64,000 nt of DNA from the NCBI RefSeq assembly GCF_016862955.1, contig NZ_BONY01000028.1:56267-120266 (forward strand), in the 5' to 3' direction. This stretch comes from Rhizocola hellebori (GTDB taxonomy: Bacteria > Actinomycetota > Actinomycetes > Mycobacteriales > Micromonosporaceae). A program made the position numbers and the translations under genes. Shown in pieces: positions 24,192 to 32,421 of the stretch (positions are counted from its first letter, which is position 1; every line of letters begins with the position of its first letter). The notes beneath the pieces are model-generated. The model was not told where the DNA came from. It did not search any database and worked only from the letters and a program-made list of their open reading frames with translations.

Positions 24192-24832
24192 GACCACTCC
24201 GGCAGCCGGTAGCGGCCCGATGGCGGGCGTTCGTCAAGCAGCTTGAGCAAAGCGGGCGCGACGGTTTCGGGCAGCGGACGGTCGGAGATGTCCTCGCCCG
24301 GGTAGGCGTCCTGGTGCATCCGGGTGCGCAGGTCGCCCGGATCCACCTGCCAGACGGTGACCTTCTCCTCCTCCACGGCCAGCACCCGGCTCAGGCCTTC
24401 CAGCGCCGACTTCGACGATCCGTAAGCTCCCCAGCCCGGGTAGCCCTCGGGCGCGGCGTCGGAGGTGATGTTGATGAGAATGCCGCCGGAGTCGCGCAGC
24501 TTCGGCAGCGCCAGCTGAATCAGGCCCAGCGGTGCGACCACATTGGTTTCGTAAACGTCGCGAAGCGCATCCAGCGGGACCTCGCTCACGGCCGGCAATG
24601 GGCTCGGGCCGAGGGTTCCGGCGTTGTTGATCAGCAGGTCGAGCGAGGTGGCCCGGTCCACCAGCGTCTCGCGGTGCGCGGCGTCGGTGATGTCCCCGGT
24701 GACCGCGGTGACGCCGGGCTCGGTCACGCCGCTGCGGGCGTCGGCGATGACGTGCCAGCCGGCGGCGACGAGGGTGCGGGCCAGTTCGAGGCCGAGGCCC
24801 CGGGATGCTCCGGTGATGATGGCGGTTCGCAT
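24188..24832 (-). CDS. Short-chain dehydrogenase/reductase
   Basis: A 214-residue classical SDR. TGASRGLGLELA is the NADP(H)-binding TGxxxGxG motif, LLINNAG is the NNAG motif, the catalytic Ser is in NITSDAAPEG and Tyr/Lys in YGSSK. The protein ends shortly after the catalytic half. TAGCGT lies 7 nt before the ATG, so it is probably the first gene of a leaderless three-gene operon with the VOC and QueA-like genes. Substrate unknown. Confidence 0.88.
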   Translation of the reverse strand: MRTAIITGASRGLGLELARTLVAAGWHVIADARSGVTEPGVTAVTGDITDAAHRETLVDRATSLDLLINNAGTLGPSPLPAVSEVPLDALRDVYETNVVAPLGLIQLALPKLRDSGGILINITSDAAPEGYPGWGAYGSSKSALEGLSRVLAVEEEKVTVWQVDPGDLRTRMHQDAYPGEDISDRPLPETVAPALLKLLDERPPSGRYRLPEWS

Positions 24833-25009
24833 GTGCTCGACGCTATGGGCGTTTGAGCGTGGCGAAATCGGTCCGCAGCCGCTGAGCGTCTACGCCATTG
24901 GTCCTAGGCCCTTTCCCCGATCCACGCAGATCGCCAGCGGTGATATCGGGCTTGGATGTCATCGCCTTTCGGGGCGATCTGCCGCGCGTTGCTTCGCACG
25001 CGCCAGTAT
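24833..25009. promoter_or_regulatory. Intergenic region with two mutually exclusive stems
   Basis: The segment GGCGATCTG (24973-24981) can pair with CAGATCGCC (24927-24935, 9 bp) or, through its first six bases, with ATCGCC (24961-24966, hairpin loop 6). The two pairings exclude each other, as in attenuators, but no transcript start upstream of them is evident. The kinase -10 (TACTGT, 25010-25015) lies downstream, so they may only be chance or terminator structures. Confidence 0.3.
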
Positions 25010-25021
25010 TACTGTGGAACC

Positions 25022-26125
25022 ATGTCTGCGCCGTTTGAGGAGCTGAGCGCTGCGGTCCTTGCCGTCAGCCGGCACCTTTCGGTGCGCGAGGTGCTGCAGA
25101 CCATCGTCACCGCCGCGCGCGGCCTGCTCAACTGCGAGTACGCCGCGCTGGGGGTCCCCGACGATCAGGGTGGGTTCGCCGAGTTCGTGGTGGACGGCGT
25201 CTCCGACGAGCAGTGGGAGCGCATCGGGCCGCTGCCGCGCCAGCACGGCCTGCTCGGCGCGATGCTGCATGACGCCAAACCGGAGCGCCTGCCCGACCTG
25301 CGCAAGGATCCGCGATTCGGATGGTGGCCCGCGGCGCATCCGGTGCTCAAAGACTTCCTCGGCATGCCCATCACCGACGGCACGGAGATCCTGGGCGCGC
25401 TGTATCTGGCCAACCGCCGCGACGGAGAGTTCACCGACGCCGACGAACGCCTGCTCGCTGTGCTGGCCGCGCATGCGGCCATCGCGCTGACCAACGCTCG
25501 GCTCTATGAGCACAGCCGGGAGCTGACGCTGCTGGAGGAAAGGCAGCGCGTGGCGCGGGAGCTGCACGATGCGGTGGCGCAGAAGCTGTTCAGCCTCCGC
25601 CTGCTCACCGAGGCCGCCGCCGCGCTGGTGCGCCGCGATCCGGCGCAGGCCGAAGCGGAGCTAGCCGAGATCAGAATTCTGGCCGGGCAGGCCGCCGACG
25701 AGCTGAGCCAGGTCGTCGCCGAGCTGCGCCCACGGGAGCTGGCCGACTCGGGTCTGGTGGAAACGTTGCGGCGGCGGGTGGAGCTGCTTGACCGGGTGCA
25801 CGCGGCCTCCGTCCACTTTGTCTCGTCATTGCAGAACAGGTTGCCCGCCAAGGTGGAGGAGGCGGTGCTGCGCGTCGCCGAGGAGGCTCTGCACAACGCG
25901 CTGCGTCACTCCGGGGCCACGATTATCGAAGTGTCGCTTGGCAATACGGGCGATCGGGTCATCTGCGAGGTCAAGGACAACGGCGCCGGAATCGATCCGG
26001 CGGGGCAGCAGGGGCTCGGGCTCGCCTCCATGCGGGAGCGCGCGGCTCGGGTGAAGGGCACTCTCGGGGTCGTCTCGACCGCGGCCGCCGGAACGACGGT
26101 GACGCTGGTGGTTCCGGGTGGCTAA
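25022..26125 (+). CDS. GAF-domain sensor histidine kinase (NarL-type partner)
   Basis: A 367-residue cytoplasmic kinase: a GAF domain (about 20-160, with NCEYAALGVPD and DGTEILGALYLAN), a HisKA_3 dimerisation domain with phospho-acceptor H182 in VARELHDAVAQKLF, and an HATPase domain (about 260-367, VAEEALHNALRHSG, VKDNGAGID and GLGLASMRERA). No membrane helix is present, so the signal is probably intracellular (small ligand, redox or gas). TACTGT 6 nt before the ATG suggests a leaderless mRNA. It overlaps the downstream response regulator gene by 8 bp and forms a two-component pair with it. Confidence 0.9.
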   Translation: MSAPFEELSAAVLAVSRHLSVREVLQTIVTAARGLLNCEYAALGVPDDQGGFAEFVVDGVSDEQWERIGPLPRQHGLLGAMLHDAKPERLPDLRKDPRFGWWPAAHPVLKDFLGMPITDGTEILGALYLANRRDGEFTDADERLLAVLAAHAAIALTNARLYEHSRELTLLEERQRVARELHDAVAQKLFSLRLLTEAAAALVRRDPAQAEAELAEIRILAGQAADELSQVVAELRPRELADSGLVETLRRRVELLDRVHAASVHFVSSLQNRLPAKVEEAVLRVAEEALHNALRHSGATIIEVSLGNTGDRVICEVKDNGAGIDPAGQQGLGLASMRERAARVKGTLGVVSTAAAGTTVTLVVPGG

Positions 26126-26747
26126 GGTGCGGGTCCTGATCACCGACGATCACGAGATGGTCCGCCGCGGCCTGCGCACGTTCCTTTCCCTGCACGACGA
26201 CATCGAGGTGGTGGGCGAGGCGGCCAGCGGCGCGCAATGCGTGTCGCAGGCGCTGGCCACACCGGTGGACGTGATCCTGCTGGACCTGAAGATGCCCGAG
26301 GATGACGGCGTGGCGACGCTGCGCGCGCTACGGGCCGCCGGGGTTGCCGCGAAGGTGTTGGTGGTGACCAGTTTTACCGAGCTGGTGCAACTGCTGCCGG
26401 CCGTGCGGGAAGGCGCGGCCGGAATCGTCTATAAGAACATTGACCCGGCCGCGCTGGCCAACGCGATCCGCTCTATCCACAATGGACACATTCTGCTCCC
26501 GCCCGAGGTGGCGTCGGCGTTCATGGCCGGTGGGGCGGGGCCCGACCGGCTCGGCCACCTGACCGCCCGCGAGCGCGATGTCCTTGCCCAGATAGCGCAT
26601 GGGCGTTCCAACCGTGAGATCGCCCGGGAGCTCAACCTCGCCGAGAAGACCGTGAAGACCCACGTTTCCAGCATTCTCGGCAAGCTCGGGGTCGACGATC
26701 GCACCCAGGCCGCGCTTTACGCCGTGCGCCACGGGCTTATCGGCTGA
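26118..26747 (+). CDS. LuxR/NarL-family response regulator
   Basis: A 209-residue regulator. The receiver domain has acidic pocket D10/D11 (LITDDHEM), phospho-acceptor D56 (VILLDLKMPE), and switch residues in VVTSF and YKNID. The LuxR-type DNA-binding domain is at about 145-205 (LTARERDVLAQIAHGRSNREIARELNLAEKTVKTHVSSIL, read in pieces). It overlaps the kinase gene, its likely partner. The 3' end overlaps the convergent DUF4132 gene by 11 bp. Confidence 0.93.
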   Translation: MAKVRVLITDDHEMVRRGLRTFLSLHDDIEVVGEAASGAQCVSQALATPVDVILLDLKMPEDDGVATLRALRAAGVAAKVLVVTSFTELVQLLPAVREGAAGIVYKNIDPAALANAIRSIHNGHILLPPEVASAFMAGGAGPDRLGHLTARERDVLAQIAHGRSNREIARELNLAEKTVKTHVSSILGKLGVDDRTQAALYAVRHGLIG

Positions 26748-28329
26748 TCTGGTCGAAAGGCGGCACGATGGCGTGGCGGTCAAGCCAGGCCAGGGCTGCT
26801 TCGGCGTCTTCGCCGCCAGGCTGCCACAGCTGCACAGGTGCTGTGTCGGCGGCCTGGATCGGGGTGCTGTCAAGCGACTGCAGAGCGCCGTCGGCGAAGC
26901 CGCACGGGCGGGTGTCGACGAGCCAGAGCAGGCGGCGGGTCAGGGTGCCCAGCAGGGGATGGTTCAGATAGTGGTCGCGCCAGAACCCGAAGCGCCACAC
27001 CCGGTTGGCGGTGAGATCGCGCTGCAGGCGGGAGGTCTGGGCGCTCAGCGTCTTGCCTATCTCGGCCGCTGTGGCCTTGAGTTCCTTGAGTTCTTCGGCG
27101 TAGCCGGCCTTCACCGTGCTCGGGGCCGACCCGAGCACGACACCGGCGGCGTTGTGCCACTCGATGGTCACGCGGCCGTCGTGTACCAGCAGGGTGGCCG
27201 TGTCGTCGCCGAAGTGCTGGGTGCGGCGGCCGTCTTCGGCCAGGCCGTAGCCTGGTACAGCTAAATCTGACAGCTGCTCGCGGGTCACGTTGAGGGCTTC
27301 GGCGCGCTCGTAGAGCGAGGCGTTCAGTTCCTGCAGGGCCATCTTGTTGGTGACGCGCGTGGCCAGGCCGAGGAGCTGTGCGAGCGCTTCCGGGCCGTCC
27401 AGCAGGTACAGCGCGTGGATCGCGGCCCCGGCGGCCTTGGGCTGGCGCGGCCCGATGCCCGGCACCTTGCGCAGATTCGACTCGACCAGCCCGGCCAGCG
27501 TGCGGGCCAGCTCTGCGTCGGCGGGAAGCAACCCGAGCAGCCACACCAGGCCACGAACCGCGGTGGCGTTGAACGGATCGAGGGCAAGCTCCACGTCGAT
27601 CTCGGAGCCGCGCGCCAAAAGCGGCTGGGCCCCAGGCTTTCCGACCAGGGTGAGCCAGCCCGTGATCACACGGCGGGCCTCGCTTTCGCCGACCGAGGCG
27701 AGCAGGTTGCGGCCCTTGGTCTCCCACTCCTGCGTGGGAACGTCATCGATCACGGTGAGCGCATGGGTCGCCAGATCACGCCACGCATCGCCCAATGTGG
27801 ACAGATCGTCGAGCACCCGATCGGCCAGCGGCTCACCGCGGTTGAGCAGCGGCAGCTTGATCTTCGGCACGAAACTCTTGAGGGTCTTGTCGCCATAGGG
27901 ACCGAAGGCGGAGCGCCGCATCACCGCGATGACCTCGTCGGGCAGGCCATGGCCCGCCCCGAGCACTATCTCGCCGAGCGTGGCCAGATGCCAGGAGTCG
28001 AAATACCAGTAGCGGGCGGCGATGCCGAGCACCGCCTCGGCCTCGGCCAGATCCACCGTGCGGCCGTAATCGTCGATGAGCGCGTCGACGACGTACTCCA
28101 GAAGGGTGCGGGCGTTCTCGTCGGCGAGCTGCGGGATGCGCGCGCTCAACGCGACCGCCATCGGCGTGCGGCACGGCAGCGCTTTGACGTCGAGCACCTT
28201 CTTCAGCTCGTTGAGCTTGTTGCCCCAGTAGCCTTCCGTCTGCGCCACCGCCACCAGCGCGTCGACAAAGCGCGGCACATCCTCGGCCAGGCCGTATTCC
28301 TTCACCTCGGCCCATGTCGATATCCCCAT
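26737..28329 (-). CDS. DUF4132-type protein, apparently C-terminally truncated
   Basis: A 530-residue protein. Most of it is helical, HEAT-like sequence; the C-terminal part (EELKELKATAAEIGKTLSAQ, LQRDLTANRVWRFGFWRDHY, HPLLGTLTRRLLW) matches the beginning of the DUF4132 domain found in MolR/WGR-linked proteins. In family members this domain continues well beyond an IxxPFxQ segment, but here the protein stops at IVPPFDQISR, exactly where its gene runs into the end of the convergent regulator gene. Either the rest was lost in a rearrangement or a short version is functional. The ATG at 28329 has TAGACT 8 nt upstream. Function unknown. Confidence 0.7.
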   Translation of the reverse strand: MGISTWAEVKEYGLAEDVPRFVDALVAVAQTEGYWGNKLNELKKVLDVKALPCRTPMAVALSARIPQLADENARTLLEYVVDALIDDYGRTVDLAEAEAVLGIAARYWYFDSWHLATLGEIVLGAGHGLPDEVIAVMRRSAFGPYGDKTLKSFVPKIKLPLLNRGEPLADRVLDDLSTLGDAWRDLATHALTVIDDVPTQEWETKGRNLLASVGESEARRVITGWLTLVGKPGAQPLLARGSEIDVELALDPFNATAVRGLVWLLGLLPADAELARTLAGLVESNLRKVPGIGPRQPKAAGAAIHALYLLDGPEALAQLLGLATRVTNKMALQELNASLYERAEALNVTREQLSDLAVPGYGLAEDGRRTQHFGDDTATLLVHDGRVTIEWHNAAGVVLGSAPSTVKAGYAEELKELKATAAEIGKTLSAQTSRLQRDLTANRVWRFGFWRDHYLNHPLLGTLTRRLLWLVDTRPCGFADGALQSLDSTPIQAADTAPVQLWQPGGEDAEAALAWLDRHAIVPPFDQISR

Positions 28330-28340
28330 GGGAGCGCAGT

Positions 28341-29510
28341 CTAGGTCTGCGCCAGGGCGCCCGCTCGCCGGCCGACGCGCAACAGCATCGCACCGGCCAG
28401 AATCACCAGCGGGGCGGTGCTGAAGCCGATCACCACGGTCGCGTAGGCCTCAAGGAGCATTCCGGCCAGGGCAGCGCCCAGCGCGCTGCCGGTGCCGAAA
28501 GCGGTGGCTACCCAGGCGAAGGACTCGGCCGCTGTACCCGCAGCGGCGACCCGGTCAGCGGTGATGAAGACCCCGGTCAGCACCGGAGGAAGCATGAGCC
28601 CGCTGAGGAAGAGCAGTGCCACCATGATCGGCAGCGGACCGGCCAGGAGCAGGGGCAGGTAGCCCAACGCCATCAAGGCCACCAAGCCCGGAAGCGCCCG
28701 ATGGAGATCCTTGGGTTGCCGCCGGGCGAAAATGAGCCCGCCCAGCAGCGCCCCGGTCGCCTGTGCCGCGAGCAGGATTCCCGCCCAGGAACGCGCGCCC
28801 TGAGCCTCGGCGTAGAAGGTCACCGCCACCGCGGTGGCGCCCACCCCGGACCCGACCAGCAGGGTCGCGCCCAGCAGCACCAGCAGCGGGCGTGAGCGCA
28901 GGGCACCAGCCCAATGCCGGGGTGCGGCGTCGCCGCGCCATCGGCTCACCATTGGCGCGCTGGCGAAGACCGCCGTGCCGGCCAGTTGCACCGCGATCGC
29001 CGCCCACAACCCGGCCGCCGATCCGCCGACGGCGATCGCGCCCAATGCCACGAGCGGGCCGACTATGAAGATCAGCTCTTGGACGGTGACGTCGAGGGTG
29101 TAAGCGGCGTGCACGAGCCGCTCGCCGACAAGTTCCTTCCACAGCACCCGAAGGCACGCCTCGAACGGTGGCGCGCCCAGCCCGGCCAGAACGGCCGCCA
29201 CGATGGCCAGCGTGACACCGGGCCTGGCGGCGAGCACCGCGAACCCGGCGCTGGACACCGCGACCGAGGCCCACATGACCGGCGGCTGACGCCACCGATC
29301 CGCAATCCGTGACAGCAGCGGCTGACCCACGGCAGTCCCGGCGGTGTAGGCCCCGACCAGGATGCCGGTCACCGCGATCGACATGGTGTCGCGGGCGAAC
29401 AGCAGCAGCGCCAACGGCGCCGCCCCGAGCGGAAGCCGGCCGATCAGGCTGCCGCTGAGCAGCCGAGGAACTCCGGGTGCCCGCAGCACAGCCAGGGCAC
29501 CCCGTTTCAT
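28341..29510 (-). CDS. MFS transporter
   Basis: A 389-residue protein with about 12 helices and typical MFS features: the loop QPLLSRIADRWRQPPVMW (motif A region) and long Ala/Leu/Gly-rich helices. It lacks a signature that would define the substrate; the pattern is that of small drug or sugar efflux MFS proteins. The ATG at 29510 is supported by TACCGT 6 nt upstream; longer frames would overlap the divergent SRPBCC gene. It starts 52 bp from that divergent gene, and its 3' end is 11 bp from the DUF4132 start on the same strand. Confidence 0.83.
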   Translation of the reverse strand: MKRGALAVLRAPGVPRLLSGSLIGRLPLGAAPLALLLFARDTMSIAVTGILVGAYTAGTAVGQPLLSRIADRWRQPPVMWASVAVSSAGFAVLAARPGVTLAIVAAVLAGLGAPPFEACLRVLWKELVGERLVHAAYTLDVTVQELIFIVGPLVALGAIAVGGSAAGLWAAIAVQLAGTAVFASAPMVSRWRGDAAPRHWAGALRSRPLLVLLGATLLVGSGVGATAVAVTFYAEAQGARSWAGILLAAQATGALLGGLIFARRQPKDLHRALPGLVALMALGYLPLLLAGPLPIMVALLFLSGLMLPPVLTGVFITADRVAAAGTAAESFAWVATAFGTGSALGAALAGMLLEAYATVVIGFSTAPLVILAGAMLLRVGRRAGALAQT

Positions 29511-29562
29511 CCCTGCACGGTACCCGGTCCGGCTCGGCCCAGCCGCAGCGCACACTTGTGGC

Positions 29563-29985
29563 ATGTGGTTTGAAACCTCAGTCGACATCGCCGCTCCGGC
29601 GCAGCGGGTGTGGCAGGCCCTGGCCGACGTCGAGCGCTGGCCCAGCTGGACCACCTCGATGACAAGCGTGACACCGCTGGACCCGGGCGCGCTTGCCGTC
29701 GGTCACCGCGTCAAGATCAAGCAGCCACGCCTGCCGACCGCGGTCTGGACGGTCGACGAGCTCACCCCGGGCCAGTCCTTCAGCTGGACCAACCGCAGCA
29801 TCGGCATCGTCAGCATCGCCGAGCACCGCCTGTCCACAGTGGACAAAGGCACCAGGGTAGTTCTCGCCATCAGGCAGACAGGCCCGCTGGCCGCCGTGCT
29901 CTCCCTGCTCGCGGGCAACCTCACCCGCCGCTACGTGCGCACCGAAGCCGCCGGCCTCAAACGCCTTTGCGAGTCAGCCGGGTGA
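29563..29985 (+). CDS. SRPBCC-family (polyketide cyclase/START-like) protein
   Basis: A 140-residue protein with the helix-grip fold pattern: ETSVDIAAPAQRVWQALADVERWPSWTTSM at the N-terminus, HRVKIKQPRLPTAVWTVDEL in the middle, and a long C-terminal helix with an RYVRTEAAGLKRL segment. Such proteins bind hydrophobic ligands; some are cyclases or act in stress responses. CACACT lies 6 nt before the ATG, a possible leaderless -10. No partner in the neighbourhood defines its ligand. Confidence 0.82.
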   Translation: MWFETSVDIAAPAQRVWQALADVERWPSWTTSMTSVTPLDPGALAVGHRVKIKQPRLPTAVWTVDELTPGQSFSWTNRSIGIVSIAEHRLSTVDKGTRVVLAIRQTGPLAAVLSLLAGNLTRRYVRTEAAGLKRLCESAG

Positions 29986-30031
29986 GGTGATTCCGCCAGT
30001 AGGTGCTGACGCTGGCCAATGTCGCTACACT

Positions 30032-30048
30032 CGACTACATTGTAGTCG
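30032..30048 (+). promoter_or_regulatory. Operator overlapping the toxin-antitoxin promoter and start
   Basis: CGACTACATTGTAGTCG is a perfect 17-bp palindrome (8-1-8) ending on the first base of the GTG start. It contains the -10 hexamer TACATT (30036-30041), 6 nt before the start. Binding of the antitoxin here would block a leaderless promoter directly, the usual autoregulation of toxin-antitoxin operons. Confidence 0.75.
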
Positions 30049-30500
30049 TGACCGCTCCACGTTCGATTCGTTTCGATCAAGGCGTGCTCGCGCGCCTTGA
30101 TCGATATGTCAAAGAGCACCCCGGGTCGTCTTCCTCCTCGGTGGCCAACATGTTCATAGATGAGTCGCTGCGGGCCCACGAGCATCCCGGAGTTGTCTTC
30201 CGCCCAGGCCCGACCGGCCGGCGAGCCGCGCTTGCCGGTGGGCCCGACGTCTGGGAGGTGATCGCCGCGCTGAAGGCAATCCGCGAGGACGATCCCGCCC
30301 TCGACGGCGAGCTGCTCATCGGCGAGCTCGCCACTGTCACCGGGCTTGGCGCGCAACGGGTTGTTGTCGCACTGCGCTATTACGCTGCCTACCCGACAGA
30401 GGTCGACGAGCGAATCGCCAGCAACGCTGCGGTGGCTGAGCGAGAGGAGAAGCTGTGGGCAGCCCAGCAAGACCTTCTCCGGAGCAAGAAGGCCCGATAG
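30048..30500 (+). CDS. Antitoxin with CopG-like N-terminus and DUF433-type C-terminus
   Basis: A 150-residue protein. The N-terminus SIRFDQGVLARLDRYVKEHP looks like a ribbon-helix-helix DNA-binding segment; the middle VVFRPGPTGRRAALAGGPDVWEVIAAL matches the DUF433 pattern found in antitoxins of DUF5615 toxins; the C-terminus is charged and helical. The GTG at 30048 is supported by TACATT 6 nt upstream and by the operator that overlaps it. The toxin gene begins 46 bp before this gene ends. It probably neutralises the toxin and represses the operon. Confidence 0.78.
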   Translation: MTAPRSIRFDQGVLARLDRYVKEHPGSSSSSVANMFIDESLRAHEHPGVVFRPGPTGRRAALAGGPDVWEVIAALKAIREDDPALDGELLIGELATVTGLGAQRVVVALRYYAAYPTEVDERIASNAAVAEREEKLWAAQQDLLRSKKAR

Positions 30501-30850
30501 GCATCCTGCTCGACGAGATGTATCCGCCGGTTCTGGCGCAACAGCTCCGTGAGCGCGGGCATGACGTCGTTGCGGTGCTTGATATCGAGGTGGGTCTGGG
30601 CGCCAAGTCCGATGAGGAGGTGCTGGCTTGGGCAGCCCGCAGCGAGCGCTGTCTGGTCACCGAGAACGTCGCTGACTTCGCCCGGCTCGCTGCGCTGGGG
30701 GTGGAACACGCTGGCATCATTTTCGTTTCCGCACAACGCTTCCCACGGACTTCCCGGGGGCTGGGCCGGGTCATCGAGGCGATCGATGCGGTCATGGCTG
30801 ACAAACGGCTTCCGCCAAGCGGTGGCGTGACTTGGCTCGCGGCGGGTTAG
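30455..30850 (+). CDS. DUF5615/Mut7-C-like PIN-fold toxin
   Basis: A 131-residue protein. GILLDEMYPPVLAQQLRERGHDVVAV is the start of the DUF5615/PIN-like fold with acidic D20/E21; SDEEVLAWAARSERCLVTEN supplies further acidic and polar residues, and ADFARLAALGVEHAGIIFV follows. Members are thought to be ribonucleases. The GTG at 30455 overlaps the antitoxin gene by 46 bp and is the only start that keeps the first acidic residues. The stop overlaps the stop of the convergent dehydrogenase gene. Confidence 0.78.
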   Translation: MGSPARPSPEQEGPIGILLDEMYPPVLAQQLRERGHDVVAVLDIEVGLGAKSDEEVLAWAARSERCLVTENVADFARLAALGVEHAGIIFVSAQRFPRTSRGLGRVIEAIDAVMADKRLPPSGGVTWLAAG

Positions 30851-32400
30851 GGCAGGCGGAAGGCGAGGTCGGCTTCGACGACGGCCACCTCCATCTGTGC
30901 CTTCTGCAGGCGGCCCGAGTAGTCCCAGTTGACCGCCTGCCAGCGGGTGAACTGGTCGAGAACCCACATGCCGGACTGGCGGCTGCCGTTGCCGGAGCGG
31001 CCGTTGCCGCCGAAGGGGAGGTGGGCTTCCGCGCCGGAGGTCGAGTTGTTGACGCTGACCATTCCGGCGCTGATGCCGCGGCGGAAGGTGAAAACGTCAT
31101 GGGGGTTGGTGGTGTAGATCGCGCTGGAAAGGCCGTAGCCCGGGGCGTTGGCCAGCTCGATGGCCTGCTCCAGGGTGCGATAGGTGGTCACGCCGACGAT
31201 GGGGCCGAAGGTTTCCTGCTGGAAGAGGTCGTCGCCGGGGCCGACGCCGTCGACGATGACCGGATGGTAGAACAGGCCGGTGCCGGGGTCGCCGACGAAA
31301 CCGTTGCGGGGGCTGGTGTCTGAGATCCGGCCGAGCGGGCCGTCGACGCGGTGGGCGCTGCCTATCCAGCCGAGCGCCTTCTCGTACGAGGAGGCGAACT
31401 TCTCGTCCAGCAGCGGCCCGTAGAGCACGTCGCGGGTCGGGTCGCCGATCGCGGCCGAGTCGACGGCGGCGCGGAACCGGGTCAGGAACTCGTCGTGGAC
31501 CGACTCGTGGACGATCACCGTGCCGAGCGAGGTGCAGCGCTGCCCGGCGGTGCCGAAGCCCGCGAAGAGGGCACCCTCGACGGCCAGGTCGAGGTCGGCG
31601 GCCTCGGTGACCACCATCGGGTTCTTGCCGCCCAGCTCCAGGCACGGGTTCTGCAGATGCCTGCCGCACAGCTCGCCGATGGCCCGGCCGACCGCGGTGG
31701 ACCCGGTGAAGCCGACCTTGTGGACGAGGCCTTCGTCGAGGGCTTGGCTCAGCCCGGCGAAGGTGGTGTCGCCGTCGGCGTGCACCAGGTTGAGCACTCC
31801 GTCGGGCAGGCCGCCCCGGACGAACAGCTGATACATGGCGTCGGCGCACGCGGCGGAGTAGAGCGCGGGCTTCCACACGACGGCGTTGCCGCACAGCAGC
31901 GCGGGGACGAGGTACCAGGAAGGGACAGCCACCGGAAAATTGCCCGCGGTGATGATCGTGGCGACGCCGACCGGCTCTCGGAAGGTGAACAGCTGCTTGT
32001 CGGGCATCTCGGAGGGAACGGTCTGCCCGTAGAGGCGGCGGCCTTCGCCCAGGAAGAAGCGGCACGTGTCGACGATCTCCTGCACCTCCCCACGGGACTC
32101 GGCGATCGGCTTGCCGACCTCGCGGGTCACCAGCTGCGCCAAGGCTTCCGCGTTCGCCTCGACCAGGGCGCCGATGTTGGCGATGACCTGTCCGCGGACG
32201 GGCGCGGGAACGTCGGCCCAGGCCCGTTGCGCCCGGCTGGCCGAGCGCGCGGCCTGGACGAGGGTCTGCGCGTCGGCCAGCGTCACCTGCGCCACGACGT
32301 CGTCGAGGCGTGCGGGATTGGTGCTGGTGATGACGGTGCCGGCGAGGTCCACCGCGCGGCCGCCGAGGTAGGAACGAAGCATTCCTGCATCATGCCGCAT
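30847..32400 (-). CDS. Aldehyde dehydrogenase (ALDH7/aminoadipate-semialdehyde-like)
   Basis: An NAD(P)-dependent aldehyde dehydrogenase of 517 residues. FREPVGVATIITAGNFPVAV and VVWKPA form the cofactor site, GFTGSTAVGRAI the Rossmann turn, E255 in LELGGKNP is the general base, and C289 in GTAGQRCTS is the nucleophile. The AGQRCTS motif and SGAEAHLPFGGNGRSGNG C-terminus resemble ALDH7 (aminoadipate or piperideine-6-carboxylate dehydrogenases), suggesting a lysine-derived semialdehyde, but that is only a likelihood. ATG 32382 is an alternative start. It lies 21 bp downstream of the LeuRS-like gene on the same strand, so the two may be co-transcribed. Confidence 0.88.
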   Translation of the reverse strand: MRHDAGMLRSYLGGRAVDLAGTVITSTNPARLDDVVAQVTLADAQTLVQAARSASRAQRAWADVPAPVRGQVIANIGALVEANAEALAQLVTREVGKPIAESRGEVQEIVDTCRFFLGEGRRLYGQTVPSEMPDKQLFTFREPVGVATIITAGNFPVAVPSWYLVPALLCGNAVVWKPALYSAACADAMYQLFVRGGLPDGVLNLVHADGDTTFAGLSQALDEGLVHKVGFTGSTAVGRAIGELCGRHLQNPCLELGGKNPMVVTEAADLDLAVEGALFAGFGTAGQRCTSLGTVIVHESVHDEFLTRFRAAVDSAAIGDPTRDVLYGPLLDEKFASSYEKALGWIGSAHRVDGPLGRISDTSPRNGFVGDPGTGLFYHPVIVDGVGPGDDLFQQETFGPIVGVTTYRTLEQAIELANAPGYGLSSAIYTTNPHDVFTFRRGISAGMVSVNNSTSGAEAHLPFGGNGRSGNGSRQSGMWVLDQFTRWQAVNWDYSGRLQKAQMEVAVVEADLAFRLP

Positions 32401-32421
32401 CCTGCTGGAGGCGCGATGCGG

